From: Microcebus murinus
Taxonomy: Eukaryota; Chordata; Mammalia; Primates; Cheirogaleidae
Reading direction: 5' to 3'
Length of the DNA stretch: 64,000 bases
Assembly: GCF_040939455.1 (NCBI RefSeq)
Contig: NC_134107.1
Span: 13,269,537 to 13,333,536, forward strand
This document shows positions 1 to 11,984 of this stretch, one piece after another. The position numbers and the translations under genes are program-made. How positions within the stretch are numbered: position 1 is the stretch's first letter; each line of letters starts with the position of its first letter. The notes beneath the pieces are model-generated. The model did no database searches, was not told where the DNA came from, and worked only from the letters and a program-made list of their open reading frames with translations.

Positions 1-1689
1 GATGTGCACACAAGCACACATGCTCGCGCATGCGCTCACACACACACACACACAAACACACATGACATACTCCCCACCTTCCTCACCATTTTTCTCTGCT
101 CCCCGGAAGGCTTTTTTTTGGTTACAGTAAAAAACTTTATGCCCCTTGCCTCTCGCTAGCCCTATTCAGCCTTTCCTGGAAGTGGAAAAAGGACTGAAAT
201 GAAGGCTGTGATAAGGAGGCTTTGTTTAAGGTTCTTCCACTCCCTGAGGCAGGTGCAAACATCTGGAAACAGGAGGAAAGAAGAGAGGGGAGAAGAAGAA
301 GCTGAAGCAGGCCATCGCCTCTCCCCTCCAGGCCAGGCCCTGGCTGCAGGAGCAGTGTGCCACCTCACACCTGGGCGCTTGTCCAGGACGTTCAGCCCCG
401 CCTCCCCCAGCTAACCTCACCTTTCCTGCCTCGCTTCTGGGCTCTTCTCTGATCTGTCTCCAGAGAGCCCTGGGCTGGCAGTGGTGAGGCCCCAAAGGCA
501 AAACCTAGCCTCCGAGAGAGTCACTGGACTCTGATCTCCTCCATCCTCCATCCTCCATCCTCAGGCCATTCCTCCTTCCCTGCCCTTCCTGGGCTGGTAG
601 GAACCAGAACATCGGGGAGACCATGTAGGAGAGGGATGGTTGATCTCCCATGTGAGGGAGGATGGCTGTGATCTGCTGTCCAGAATAGAACCCAGGATTC
701 CTGGTCCCTGTACCAGTTCTGGTCCTCACTTCAGGAAGCGCTGGGGCAAGGCCATGAAGAGCTCTGGCAGGGATGCATCCATGCAGGAGGGGGAAATGCA
801 AACTGTGGCTGCCCAGCCAGAAAAGCTAACAGTTCACCTATGTCCATCTGCCCACCCAGGGCCTGTTCTGGGCTCATGGGACCCTACCCTGGGCCAGGGA
901 GCCTGACTCCTGCCACATCCAGAGGCAGGCACACATTGCTCCAGCTCCAAGGAGGGGAGGGAGAAGACCGGCACAACTTGCACCTGCCTCTGTAGCGACA
1001 CGGGGAAAACATGCCAATGCAGACCCAACTGTACAGGTACTCAGATTGTGGACTTGCCTTCTTCCCTGCCCTGAGCCCACTCCTCAGCCTTGGTCCAGCC
1101 CAGCCTTCAGCTTCACTCCTACCTGGCCCCACCTCTGGGTCTTGGCATGCTGCCCAGAGACACCGTCTGGCCAGGGTGGACCTCAAGGCCCCATTTACCT
1201 GGTCCCACCTCAGCTGAGAACACAGGGACCTACCTGCATGGCCTTCTCCCTCAGCCTCTCTACCTGTGCACCTTCCTCTTCCTGGTCAGATGGCTGGTTC
1301 AGGGCAGTCCTCACCTTCAGCCAGGTGAGTGCCCTTTTGCCCACGGGGCCCCACCCTGTGCCCCATCGCCCACCCCTCCCTGATCTTCACCCATCTCCCA
1401 ACCAAGCCCACAGCACGACCAAGCGCAGGGGTTCTGTCCACTATCTCACTAGTCCTCCGAGTTCCTCTGGGGCAAGACTTGCTACCCCCATTTTATAGGC
1501 CAGGAATGTCTTGTCCAGCCGGCTGCCTCTGTTGGGCCAGAACCCTGCACCTCTTCCCCCCCCCCCAATCATTCCATGGTGTCCCTGTCCAGCCCATCCT
1601 CTGGCGATCCCAGAAGGATGTTGAGTCCCTGGCCTGCAGTGAGCTCACTGGAGTGAGGAGTCACCACACTTGCTCATCCCAGCCCTGCC

Positions 1690-1845
1690 TGGTCCTGTCT
1701 TTAATTAAAAGTTTGGTATTTTGCTCATCATGGATTTTTTGCATTAATTTTTTGCATTAATACTATATTAAAATATTAGTAATAATGATTATTGAGTTTT
1801 TGGGACCCCCTTAAATTTTACACCTCACCTCACCCCAGTCCTAAC
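1690..1845 (+). mobile_element. Partial long-TIR DNA transposon copy
   Basis: Shares TTTGCATTAATT..., TTAAATTTT(A/G)CACCT and the terminal CCCTAGTCCTA-like end with the element at 17082-17836. Only the 3' part is visible. Confidence 0.5.
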
Positions 1846-2039
1846 CCTCCCCTGCACACACACCTTCCTTGGCTGCCCACTGCTCAAGGGACATTCAGGA
1901 ACTTTCATGAGCTGGCCCCTGCCAAGGTCTCTGGGCTCCTCTCCATGTGCCACCTGCCCCAAGCCCCAGCCCTTTGTGTGATCTCTAGCATAATCTTTAT
2001 CTCCTCTAAACCTGACAGTTTATTTACTATTACCTGAGC

Positions 2040-3115
2040 AAAGGTAACTGTAGTGCAAAGTCCTTGAGGCAGAAAGTGGCATGTTCTAGAAACGGCAAGG
2101 CCAGTGTGGCCGGGGCATCGTAGTCAGGAGACACTGGTGGCAAAAGAGGCCAAGAAGGAAGCAGAGGATACTCCCACGGGGCCTCGCTGCAGGTCACTGT
2201 AAGGACTCCAGGTTTGCTACGAGAAAGATGGGAAGTCATGAGGGCATTTTGAACGGAGGACAGACATGCTTTGACGTATACATCAAGAGGAACCTTCTGA
2301 ACGCTGCGTTGAGAACAGACTGGAGGGAGCCGGAGTAGAAGCACGGAGGTGAGTGCGCAGGCAGTAGTGCAGGTGAGAGACAACACTGGCGACATCGCAG
2401 CAGTTGCACGCTGGGTGTATTGAAGGAAGAGACGACAGGATTTTCTAATGAATTAGATTTGGCATGTGAGAGCAAGAACGGAGTCAAGGGTGACTCAAGG
2501 TTTCTGGCCTGAGCTACTGGAAGGACAGGGTTACTACCATCCACTGAAATGGGCGAAGCTGCAGATAGAGCAAGTTTGGGGTTGCAGATGAGTCACATCT
2601 GAGACGATTCTAGACATCCAAATGGAGCTGGCAGGCAGCAATAACGACAGTGATGATAATAATCATAGCTCCAGCCAGAGCACTCACTCTGAGCCAGGCA
2701 CTTTTCCAACACTTTCCATGTCTGAGCTCATCTAATCCTCATAACGGCCCTGTGACATAGGGCTATTATTAGCCCCATTTTACAGATGAGCAAATATTGG
2801 ACATGTGAGTCTGGCGTTCTGAGGAGAGCCTGGGCTGGAGATACAAATTTGGGAGTCGCCAGTGTGTGGGTCGCCAAAGCTCACTTGGGGAGTGGATATG
2901 AAGTTCCAAAGACTGAGCCCAGAAACGCCAGAGTTTAGAGTGGGAAGATGAGGAACACTGGCAGAGGACAATGAGAACAACAGCCAGGGAGGTAGGAGAC
3001 CCCAGAGGGGGTGTCCCCAGAGGCTGAGCACAGCAAGTAATTCCAGGAGGAGGACGTGGTGAAGAGAAAGTAGTTTGGAAACTGCAAATTGAGATCACAA
3101 TTCAAGGAGACAGTT
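2040..3115 (-). mobile_element. Ancient L2 LINE (ORF2 part), interrupted by a MIR
   Basis: Reads on the minus strand as the degenerate reverse-transcriptase region of L2 (for example the segments at 2580-2630 and 2800-2900). It is split at 2637-2798 by a reverse MIR. No open frame survives. Confidence 0.65.
2637..2798 (-). mobile_element. MIR SINE inside L2
   Basis: Antisense MIR core: AGCCAGGCAC...TAATCCTCATAAC...CCCATTTTACAGATGAG. The L2 match resumes on both sides of it. Confidence 0.75.
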
Positions 3116-4918
3116 TGGGGTTGGGCATTGGCCAGTGAATTGTTACTTGGCCTTTGGCAAGTCACAGGGCCTCAGCTCCCCCCTCTGTAAACCATGGTTC
3201 TTAAAGATTCCCCAACTCAGACACCCTGTGGCTGGCCCTGTCCCTACCTGCTGGGTCAGGCTCACCACCCCCATCTCTCCCCTGTCTGCTCCTTACCCCT
3301 GCCGGTAGATCCAACCTCCACTTGCCACCACTTTCCTTACTAGAATGTTCCTGTCCATAATCTGTCATTTTGCCTCCAAGGGGTTCCCTCACCTTGAACC
3401 AAGTTGAGTAGGGGGATGGGGGAGAGCATTACTGTAAATACTTGTCCTCACCTCCTGGGGTTCACCCCTTTTACTCTGCCAATATTCTCAATTGCTCTCC
3501 TCTGGCCCAGGCCCCTGGCTCGGGCCCAGAAACCAAGTAGGTTGCAGCTGCAGCTGGAGAGAGGAAAGAGGCTGCTTATTAACCCTCTAGACCCCAAATC
3601 TCAGAAACTGCTTTGGAGAGAAAGGCTGGGAGCCACGGATGGGTAGTGGGACTAGGGCCTACAGCTGCAGATTAAGGTGCAGGAGTCTGGAGCTGGAAAC
3701 CAGGAGACTTGGGGCCAGAGGCTTCAGGTGGGGGGCTGGGGAATGAGGTCTGTAAATTGAGGGCTGGGCTGGGGGCTTGCGGCTGAGCCCAGGAAACTTG
3801 GAGCTGGGATCTGGGATTGGGAATGAGGAAATGACATATTGGGGCTGAGAGAGGCCATCACACTGACCCCTGCCAGGAAAGCCCAGACAGTGCCCCTCAG
3901 GTCCTCTGGAAACCAGGCAGGATCAGAAAAGGGGCAGCTGGACTGAAGTCGAGCCTTCTAGGGAAGTTACAGGGAGCCAGGAAAGAAGGGCACCCTAAGG
4001 AAGGTGGAGTACAGGGTCTAGGAGTGGGCAGTGTCCAGGAAAGGCTGAAGCCAGGAAAATGAGTCCTTGAAGGTGGCAGGAGATGCCTGAAACTATCGCA
4101 TGTCAGAGCTGGAGGGTTACGAGATAAGCTAGTCTAGAGGGACCGGAGTGTGTTTCTCAGAAGCCAGTCCTATGAAACACTCCCCGTAAAAAGGATGGTG
4201 TGGCAAAATAGGTGAGTCAAACCTCAGGTGTCCCATCTTCAAAGAACATCAGATCCAGGAGAGCCCCTTGGAGCTGTCTGGCCCATCTTCACCACTGTCT
4301 CCACTCCATGTATAGAAAGGTAGACTGAGGCCCGGGAAGAGGCCACAACTCCTCTTCCACAAGGTTCTAGGCAGTGCCCCCAACTTGGCTCAAATAGTCT
4401 GGTACCCTAATTGTGTCATGCGATACAACCTCCAGAACCAGATCATCCCCCCAGGCCAGGCCAACACCCTCCCCGCCGGGGCCATTTTCTACTGATCATC
4501 CCTCTACTTTCCTTCACCTGTTTATCCCACTCCCGGGAAATTCACAGGCTCCGATGTGAACTAGTACCCTTCCCAAGATCATCTTGCCTCCCCAACTAGC
4601 TCATAAGTCCCATGGTTTCTCGGCTCTGGTTTCTCCCAGTCCCTTCCCAGCGTGGAGCACAGTGCTGGGCACAGACTCCAGACTGATCCCTTTGAAAGCA
4701 GCTTCATTATCAATCCAGAGAAAGCAGGACATGCAATGAGCTGCACTGTGTGGTTGTTAAACTAGTGAAACTCTGGAGGCCTGTCCCCGAATGTAGTGCA
4801 AGGGAGCAAAGGGGCCCCATGAGGAGAGCTAGAGCTGGGGCTGGTCATGTGTTCCCTGATCCCAGGATGTCTGCAGAATCACCCGCACTGGCTGTTGTGG
4901 CAAGAAAGCCAGGGCATC

Positions 4919-5052
4919 GCCAGGTGCAGTGGCTCATGTCTGTAATCTCAGCACCTTGGAAGCTGAGGCAGGAGGATTGTTTCAGCCCCAGAATTCAAGA
5001 CCAGCCTGGGCAACACAGCGAGACCTAGTCTCTACAAAAAATAAAAATAAAG
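4919..5052 (+). mobile_element. Alu left-monomer (FLAM-like)
   Basis: One arm only: GTGCAGTGGCTCA...CCAGCCTGGGCAACA, ending in an A-rich tail. Confidence 0.85.
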
Positions 5053-5839
5053 CAAGGTAGGGCAGCCTGTGCATGTGCAAGAGAGCAATTGTTCATGTGC
5101 TGGGGGAAAGACACAGAGATGCCAGCGAGGAGGCTTGGGGCCCAAGCAGGTATGCCACCATCCAAAACTCAGACCCAGCCTGGCTCCCTGCCGCTCTCTC
5201 TGCACTGCGCCATTTCCTCATGGGACATGGCCTGTCAGGAAAAGACTTCCTCCTTTCCTTCCTTCCTTCCCTCCTTCCTTGAATGAGGCCTGGGGCTGAG
5301 GCACGCCCAGCAGCTCCCCTGCCTTTGTGGAAAGAGGAAGGGGGGCAAAAAGGGCAGGAAGGGTTGCCCTGAAGTTCTACATGTTCCGTGTCCCCACTGG
5401 CTGGGCACTGTCCCTTCTCAGTCTCCTCAGGGGGCTCCAGCTTCTAGCAAGCCTGGGTGAGCCCAGGAAGCAGCACGTCTAGCTGGCAGGCGGCCCCGCC
5501 CCCCCATCCCCAACCACCAGCCTCCAGCCACAAGCTCGGGGCCCTAACTCGATTGTGCATGGCTAATCACAGCGTGTGCCTGCAGCGAAGCAAACAGGCG
5601 GCCTCAGAGGTCCTCTCATCCTCATCAATCCCTGCCCTGGCCAGGCCGCCTTCAGCACCGGGGCTGGCAGGAGGCGCCAAGGGGGCGGGGAAGGGGGGCT
5701 GTTGGGTCAGGGTCAGGTTAGGCCCTAGCAAAAGGGCTGATTGCCCCACAGTGAGGAGTGGAGAGAGGGCAGTGGGGAGGGGGAGGTGATAGGGATACAT
5801 GCACATAGACATTTAGGATAGGGGCAAATATAATAATTG

Positions 5840-6048
5840 GAAGTCAACTGCCCTGGCTCTGGCACTACTTAGCTGTGTGATCTTGGACAGGTTACCGAAC
5901 CTCTCGGTGCCTCAGTTTCCTCATTTATAAAGTGGGGAGAGTAATTCTACCTACTTCATCAGGTAATTATGAAAACTAAATGAGTTAAAATATGTATAAC
6001 ACTGAGAAGGAGGCCAGCACATAGTTGGTGCTATGCAAGTGTTTGTTG
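5840..6048 (+). mobile_element. MIR SINE
   Basis: Sense MIR: AGCTGTGTGATCTTGGACAG, CTCAGTTTCCTCATTTATAA and the tail GCAAGTGTTTGTTGAAT. The 7SL copy landed at its 3' end. Confidence 0.85.
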
Positions 6049-6064
6049 AATCATGGAACCACAG

Positions 6065-6373
6065 CCAGAGGAGGTGACAGGCCTGTAGTCCCAGCTACTC
6101 AGGAGGCTGAGGTGGGAGGATCTCTTGAGCCCAGGAGTCCTGGGCTGTAGTGCGCTATGCCAATCGGGTGTCCACACTAAGTTCTGCATCAGTATGTTTA
6201 CCTCCCAGGAGCAGGGGACCACCAGGTTGTCTAAGGAGAGGTGCCCACGGCCAAGGTCAGAAACAGAGCAGGTCAAAACTCTCGTGCTGAACAGTAGTGG
6301 AATCATGCTTGTGAACAGCCACTGCACTACAGCCCGGACAACATAGTGAGACCAGGTCTCAGATAAATAAATA
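6065..6373 (+). pseudogene. 7SL (SRP) RNA retropseudogene, near full length
   Basis: Homologous to 7SL RNA along its whole length, including the S domain that Alus lack (GGGTGTCCACACTAAGTTC, GGGGACCACCAGGTTG, CAGGTCAAAACTC). It ends in GGTCTC plus an AAATAAATAAAT tail. It is flanked by a 16-bp duplication, AATCATGGAACCACAG (6049-6064) and AATCATGAAACCACAG (6374-6389), with one mismatch. The tail and duplication mark LINE-1-driven insertion. Mutations in the left arm and the lack of the usual 5' promoter context argue against an active gene. Confidence 0.93.
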
Positions 6374-6519
6374 AATCATGAAACCACAGAATGAAGGTCT
6401 GAGGGAGACATTGGGCTAGCAATTTCCCAGAATACCCCTCCCTCTTAACCACGGCCAAGATGGTTTTCAATTTAGGCTCCAAGATGGAGACAAAACTTAC
6501 AAACTGTGAAGGGGTCGAG

Positions 6520-6700
6520 GGGGCAGATTAAATCGACCTAACCTCTCTGGGCCTCGGTTTTCTATCTGTAAAATGGGGGCCTTAACTGCGCCTATATCCT
6601 GGAGCAGTTGTGAAGATTAAACGAGAAAGCGCACGTCAAGATCTCACAAATGCGGCAGCGGTAGAAGCACTCAATAAAGGGCAGCCAGCTCCCTCCCACT
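6520..6700 (+). mobile_element. MIR SINE
   Basis: Sense MIR core CTCTCTGGGCCTCGGTTTTC...TGTAAAATGGGG, with the 3' part ending CACTCAATAAAG. Confidence 0.8.
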
Positions 6701-6799
6701 ACCTTCCCAGTGTTCCGCACCCCACTACCCGCCCTGGGCAACGCAAGGCCCGCACTGTAGTGCCTAAAGGAGATACAAATACTGTTATTCCTCTTCTTG

Positions 6800-8400
6800 A
6801 GAAGGCAAAATGGGCGCTTGGCCCCAGGGCCCCTAGGCGTAAGGTACCCCGGCCTCTTGCGCGACCCCTCTTGGGCAGGAAGCCGGGTGGGCCGCTGGGG
6901 GGCGCGGCGGGAGGCGCGGATGGCCGTGGGCTCCACTGGAGCAACCGGAGGGCACCGAGGCCCAGCACCGCCGGAAGCCAATGAACTAAGGTTCACGACG
7001 CAGCAGGCCAGGAGGGTAGAGAGCAACCCTCGGCCCACTGACATACTTCTGCGCCTGCGCAGAGGCGGGAGCCTAGCGGAGAGGTCGGTGGGAGAGGAAG
7101 GGGGCTGCGGCGCGTCTATCCCGGCTCCTTCCCACCCCTCGCCATCAATGGGGACTTTGAGGACTGGGCGTCCACGGGGTCGGGGGTGGGTGGAGGAAGG
7201 GTGCGAAGGAAGGAAGCAAACTTAGCTGGCCCGGGTCAGGGGACCCCCGAATCGGCCCTGCTTCACCCGGGTCACGACCCTGGGCGCTCGGGTTCCGCCG
7301 TGCTGAGTCAAGGAAAAGCATTGGGGACCCGGACTTCAGGTTCTCCAAAATTCCAGCCCGAATTTCACAGGACTTCAGCAGTTTCACATGGGACCTAAAC
7401 TTGGGCCCGGGCGTGTATACCTTTTGGCGGAAAACTTGGGGGCCAGCGTCCACTGACCCAGCTCAGCCAGTCGACGCCGTTAATCAGGTTTTTCGAGCTG
7501 CGTTGGGCGTAGAGATTTGAGCAGGAGGCACGAGCCTCCGTAGCGCGGGGGAAGGTGCCTCATTCCACGGTCTGGGCCGCACATCCACGGTGCGTCCAAC
7601 TCCAGGGCGGCAGCAAGTGACCTGGACTCCGAGGTCCTGTTCTCATAGGCGGGGACAGAGGACGCTTAGGGACGCCCTGTGGGAACGCAGCTCTTTTCCA
7701 CTGCCGGGTCCGACGGGGAGTCCGAAACTCCAGGATGCGTCTTCGGTTCCCAGCACTCGCTACCCCGGCCCGACCCCGGGCTCTGCGTTAACTCAGCGAG
7801 TCGCCAGTCGAGCTGTGACGACCCGGGAGCGCTCCGCCTAGGACCCAGGCCGCGCCGGGAAAACACACCAGGCGGCGCGCTCCGGACCGCTCCAAACCTA
7901 TCTTTTCTTCGGGAACTGACCTCGAGGCTTCCGGGATGGGAGTGAGGTGGCTGCCCGGCGCTCCCCCTGCTCCCAGGAGCCTAGCGCATAACCCGGTCGG
8001 GGAGGTAGAACGCCCGGGACGTGAAGAGGGATTATGGCTGCGCGGCCTCAGCTTCGGAGCCAGACTCGGAAAACCCCAATTTCCTGTCGCAATAGGATGC
8101 CTTTGTTGTGGCGGCCACGGCCCGGGCTGTGGGGCGGCAGCGGCCCTGGGGACCCTTGCTGCGCCCGTTCTATCCCAGCCCCGCCCTGGATTTCAGTTTC
8201 TCCTTTTAAATCTAGGAATTAGCCTCTCCTGGAGGACTGGCGGGAGGAGGCCAGGGAGGAGGGCGGAGGTCAGGGACAGTGGGTGGGAGAGTGAGACAGG
8301 CGCCCTTAGGCCCACCCGCTGCCTGCCTCCCGGGCTCAGAATGGAGGCTGCCTCCCACAGCGGTGAGACCACTCCCCATGCCTCTTCCCGAGTGCACTGA
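6800..8400. promoter_or_regulatory. GC/CpG-rich island with NRF1-like site, gene unassigned
   Basis: Raised CpG density over about 1.5 kb, an NRF1-like TGCGCCTGCGCA at 7050-7061, and GC boxes such as GGGGCGGC-type runs. It looks like a CpG-island promoter or enhancer. No coding frame or splice pattern that I trust starts here. It may be an alternative far-upstream CHRM1 promoter or an unannotated lncRNA start. Confidence 0.5.
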
Positions 8401-8789
8401 GAACCCCCCAGCTTGGCTCCCAAGGCCTGGTGGGGCGAGAATGAGAGATCGCCCACTCTGGCCTCCTCCCCCCAGGACAGTGGAAGCAGCACTGTGAAGT
8501 GGCAAATTTAGCAGGGTTTAAGTTTCCGACACGGATTCAAACCAAGGGTGAGGATCGAAGCAGAGAGGGGCCGCAGTGCACCTAAGAGCGCTCTCCCGGA
8601 GCCCGCTCACTTCTTTCCCCCGCCCGCTCTCCGCCAGACCCAGGCCTTTAAAAATGCTGTCCCACAGTCCCTGCGGTCCCTAGAACTGCAGCCTGACACC
8701 CCTACCCCGTCCTCAGCCCCGGGGTGGCTCCAGGCACACTGGGTGCACCCTCCAGGAAGCCCCAGGGATCCCTGTAAATATACTTATCT

Positions 8790-8940
8790 TGTAAATCTCG
8801 TAAATCTACTCATCTGTAAAATGGGAATAATAATAGAACCTGCCGCATAGAGTTGTGAGAAGCAAATGAGTTAATAAATGTAGAGTGATTAGCAGCGCCT
8901 GGCACGAAGTGCTCAATGCATGTTATAAATAACAATAATG
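8790..8940 (+). mobile_element. MIR SINE
   Basis: CATCTGTAAAATGGGAATAATAA, then GCCTGGCACGAAGTGCTCAAT: the sense 3' half of MIR. Confidence 0.85.
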
Positions 8941-8984
8941 GCTTTCACTTTTTGCAGACACATGTGCCACGTTTTACCTACACA

Positions 8985-9145
8985 GGCCCAACTAACCCGT
9001 CAAACAATTCTATCGGGGAAGTATTTCTACCCCGCAGGTCACTCGTGAAGAAACTGAGACCTAGAGAGGCGCCCTAACTTGCCCAGGGCAGTCCACGAGC
9101 AAAAGGCCAAGCTGGGTTCCCACCCAGGGCAGTCTCTCCTGCTCC
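8985..9145 (-). mobile_element. MIR SINE fragment
   Basis: Antisense MIR core: GAAGAAACTGAGACCTAGAGAGG...CTTGCCCAGGG. Confidence 0.65.
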
Positions 9146-9299
9146 AGAGTGAGGGGGCTGAGCTTGGGGCTGAGCCACGCAAGGGTGACCCCGCCTCGCC
9201 TCGGCCTGGGGATGTGAATTTTCGGCCAGGTGACCAGAAATAGCATCTGGCAGAGACCAGTTTAGCCGAGACCCTGGAGTCCTGCGCCAGCCCATGCCC

Positions 9300-10100
9300 C
9301 ACCCAGCCTGAGATAGGGGAGAGCTGGTGGGGGCCAGGCCTGGGCGCTTGAGGGCTGCAGGGGGTCGCCCAAGGCCGGGGCCGGACCCCCACGTGCGCCG
9401 CCTGCAGCGGCTCCAAGAAGCCCTTTGTCGAGAGCAGCCGCGTTCGTGCCGCACTCGGCTGGCTTAAAATAAAGACAATGTTCCCAGCCTCCCTGCGGCT
9501 AAATCCGGCGCGGGTGCGGGGGTGGTGAGCGAGCCGGGCGGGAGCGCTTCTCTGGGCCCTACCTCCCTTCTCCCCTCCTGCCTCAGTTTCCCCATCTGGT
9601 AAGGGGGACCTAGCCAAGTCTAGGCGGGGAAGCGAGAAGAGTGATACAGTGGGGGGGGGGGGGCGTCATCTCTGTGCCTCCGCGGCTGCACCGACTTAAA
9701 GATGCGTGGGGCAGAGGGGGGCAATGAAGAGGAGGCAAGGGAAAGCTGGACACCCTCCCCTCCCGCCCACAAAATAAGTGTTTTTATTTCTAAAGGGACG
9801 TGTGCAGAGGCGGTGGGAGAAGAGAAAGGGAGGCCAAGGAGATTGGGGGGAGGGGGCAAAGAGGGAGCCTGATTCAGACTCGGAAATGGATGTTGAGCGT
9901 GGAGGCCTAACACCCCCACACTCAGCCACGTGTACGCGCACAAGTACACGCAGCCCCTCCGCAGGCACAAGCCGCAGCCGCAGCCGCAGGCCCAGGGCAG
10001 CCCAGCAGGGGGCAGCCCGAGTCCGCGCCCACGGGCGGGGAATGGTCAAGTTCTGGCCCGACCTCGACCTGCTGGGTAACCCCGGGGCGGGAGGGGGCTT
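9300..10100. other. Second GC-rich interval upstream of CHRM1
   Basis: Contains CpG clusters, a 13-G homopolymer at 9651-9663 and a short (GCAGCC)n run near 9970-9992. No gene is recognised. It could be regulatory. Confidence 0.4.
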
Positions 10101-10869
10101 ATTGGAGGTTATTCTTCTGCAAGCTGCAGTGTCTGGCTGACTTCAGAAAGGAGGTGAATGGGTGCTTGCTTGAGCCCCAGATGGCTTTGAGAAGCAGAGA
10201 TGCCCCCGCCTCTACCTGCCACGTGTGCCCACCGCTGGCAACTGATGGCTGCTGGCCAAGTCCCAGGGACTCCGGTTTCTGCTCCACTGGCTCCCTTGGC
10301 AACTGGGCTCCTGGGCATCAGCGTTGGGAGCAGGGTGTTGGTGGGAAATGAGCAGGGGAGAAGAGCGGGGCAGGCCCCAACCCTGCCCCAAACTCCAGAG
10401 CCCTGGGCTTAGAGCTAAGGGGCCTCAGTCCAAACACTTGCCCAGCGCGTGTTAGTCAGACCTCTGCTCTTCAGTTTTCTCACCTCCATAATGGGAATAA
10501 TTGAGGATCACATTCCTTCCCCCCTCTCATCCCAGGACTTCAGCGCAGCCCAGTGGCATAGAGAACACAGCAGCCCCAGCGCGGTGGTCCAGACAGCCTC
10601 CCAACTCTCCTGCACGGTCAGCTCCTGGGGAGGTCGCTGGGGTCAGACGAAGGCAGGACGGGACCCAGGTCTCTATGGCAAAAGGCCCCCCAGGGGCTCT
10701 GTCGCTGAGGAAACTCAACACAGAAATCCAAACAGGCCTGGAGGGAGGGGTGCTGGCCGAGCAGTAAGACTGAGGGAGGAGGGGAGGATGGGCTCGTTGC
10801 CTCGCAGGTACGCACCTGTGCGCCCTGAGTGGGAGTCAGGGGAGACAGAGTTTGACAAGCTGGGAGGAG

Positions 10870-10902
10870 AGCTGTCTGTCTGCCTGTCTGTCTGTCTTCC
10901 AA
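10870..10902 (+). repeat. (CTGT)n microsatellite
   Basis: CTGTCTGTCTGCCTGTCTGTCTGT. It is followed by alternating purine-pyrimidine sequence (ACACGCGTGCACATGCAT) at about 11005-11025 with Z-DNA potential. Confidence 0.8.
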
Positions 10903-11744
10903 GTGGAAACTGGAGGTGGCGCAGGCAGGGAGGTAGAGGCTGCCTCACTTGTCAGAATTAGCAAGTTCCACAGTTGGACAACACTCAGACACGCACGGAA
11001 TACAGACACACGCGTGCACATGCATCCTGCCTCCAAACCGACAGGGTCGCACCTGCACTTACACAGGCTGCATGACGGCATGAGTCCGCAGGGACACACA
11101 CATGCGGGGCACTCAGCCACGCGTGGCACAGGCACCTGGCCCCCCGCTCATCCTCAACACCAGACATCCATCTACCCTCACACAGACGGCCGCTAGAGCG
11201 CACAGCCCAGCACGCGGGCACGTCCGTCCGCTCGCCCCCAGGCGGGTGCGCCAGCCCTCTGGGTCTGTTCCAAGTTGGAGCCTCTCACGTGAGGCCCAAT
11301 GTGTCATTTCCAAACAGAAGGAATCTAGCTCCCTCGCAGCAGGGAGGAAGAGCAGGGTGTGTGGCTGGGTGGGTGGGTGCGTGGGCATGTGCGGGGGGAG
11401 GGCATGTGTGCGAGGGAAGCAGGCATGTGAGTACCAGGGCATGTGTGCTGGGGCATGGTGCGCGCGGGCTGGGGGCTCGAAGGTGGGGTGGGGGAAGGAG
11501 CCCGAGGAAACAGAGTGTGCCTTTGTGAGGGGGTGTGTGTGCTGCCTGGTCTGTGTGCAGTGGGTGTGGGTGTTTGTCTCCCTGTATCCGCCTTCTCTCC
11601 CGTCCTGGACTTTTAGCCTTCCTGGGCTTGCCTGCCTCATGTCCTGCCTCCTCCCTCCCGGGGCTCAAACTGGGTGCCCTGGCGGAGGAGGGGTGCACGG
11701 CTCCAGGACCTAGTCCAACCCCAGACGCTGCCTGAGGCTTCCCT

Positions 11745-11816
11745 CTAGCTCCCCCTCCCTTCCTTTCCTCCCTTTCCTCCCTCCCCCTCTTTCCCTTTCT
11801 CCCTCCCCCCCCAAGG
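11745..11816 (+). promoter_or_regulatory. Polypyrimidine/polypurine tract near the CHRM1 5' exon
   Basis: About 70 nt of almost uninterrupted C and T on the + strand (G/A on the other) lies directly upstream of the candidate first exon. Such tracts can form H-DNA and are described near TATA-less neuronal promoters. From memory, rodent M1 promoter studies report a similar tract, which I could not check. No TATA box is seen. Confidence 0.45.
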
Positions 11817-11819
11817 CTG

Positions 11820-11984
11820 GCGTGCCAGGGGGTGGGACATGCCAATCACTGGCTGTGCCTCTCCCGTTGCCAGCACAGGGCGCAGCTCCCCCCGGGAGCC
11901 AGGTGTTTGGGTCCCTGGAGACGCCGGCGGCCCCCCGGGAGGCAGTGGGGCTAAGGACCCTACAGACCCCTCTCCAGCCCCTTG
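11820..11984 (+). other. CHRM1: Candidate non-coding 5' exon of CHRM1
   Basis: GC-rich sequence that ends in a consensus 5' splice site (CCTTG|GTGAGT, intron from 11985). It lies just downstream of a long pyrimidine tract and 9.3 kb upstream of the coding-exon acceptor. Muscarinic M1 genes have a non-coding first exon about 10 kb or more upstream of the coding exon. The 5' boundary is not visible in sequence and the start given here is arbitrary. Assignment is by inference only. Confidence 0.4.

Larger units (their letters stand above)
1..4918. other. Non-coding flank left of CHRM1
   Basis: No gene is recognised. Contents: a (CA)n stretch near 40-60, GC-rich unique sequence, a partial copy of the long-TIR repeat (about 1690-1845), an antisense L2 with a MIR inside it (2040-3110), and unique G-rich sequence at 3600-4300. 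By synteny the 3' end of SLC22A6 would lie further left, but none of it is seen here. Confidence 0.6.

Noticed and set aside
1273..1323. Exon-like end with donor CAG|GTGAGT at 1324
   Set aside because: A lone consensus donor with no matching acceptor, frame or conserved product; probably chance.
11113..11845. Open frames of 175-200 codons on both strands
   Set aside because: Low-complexity P/H/T- or G/C-rich translations of GC-rich and microsatellite DNA; no splice or family support.
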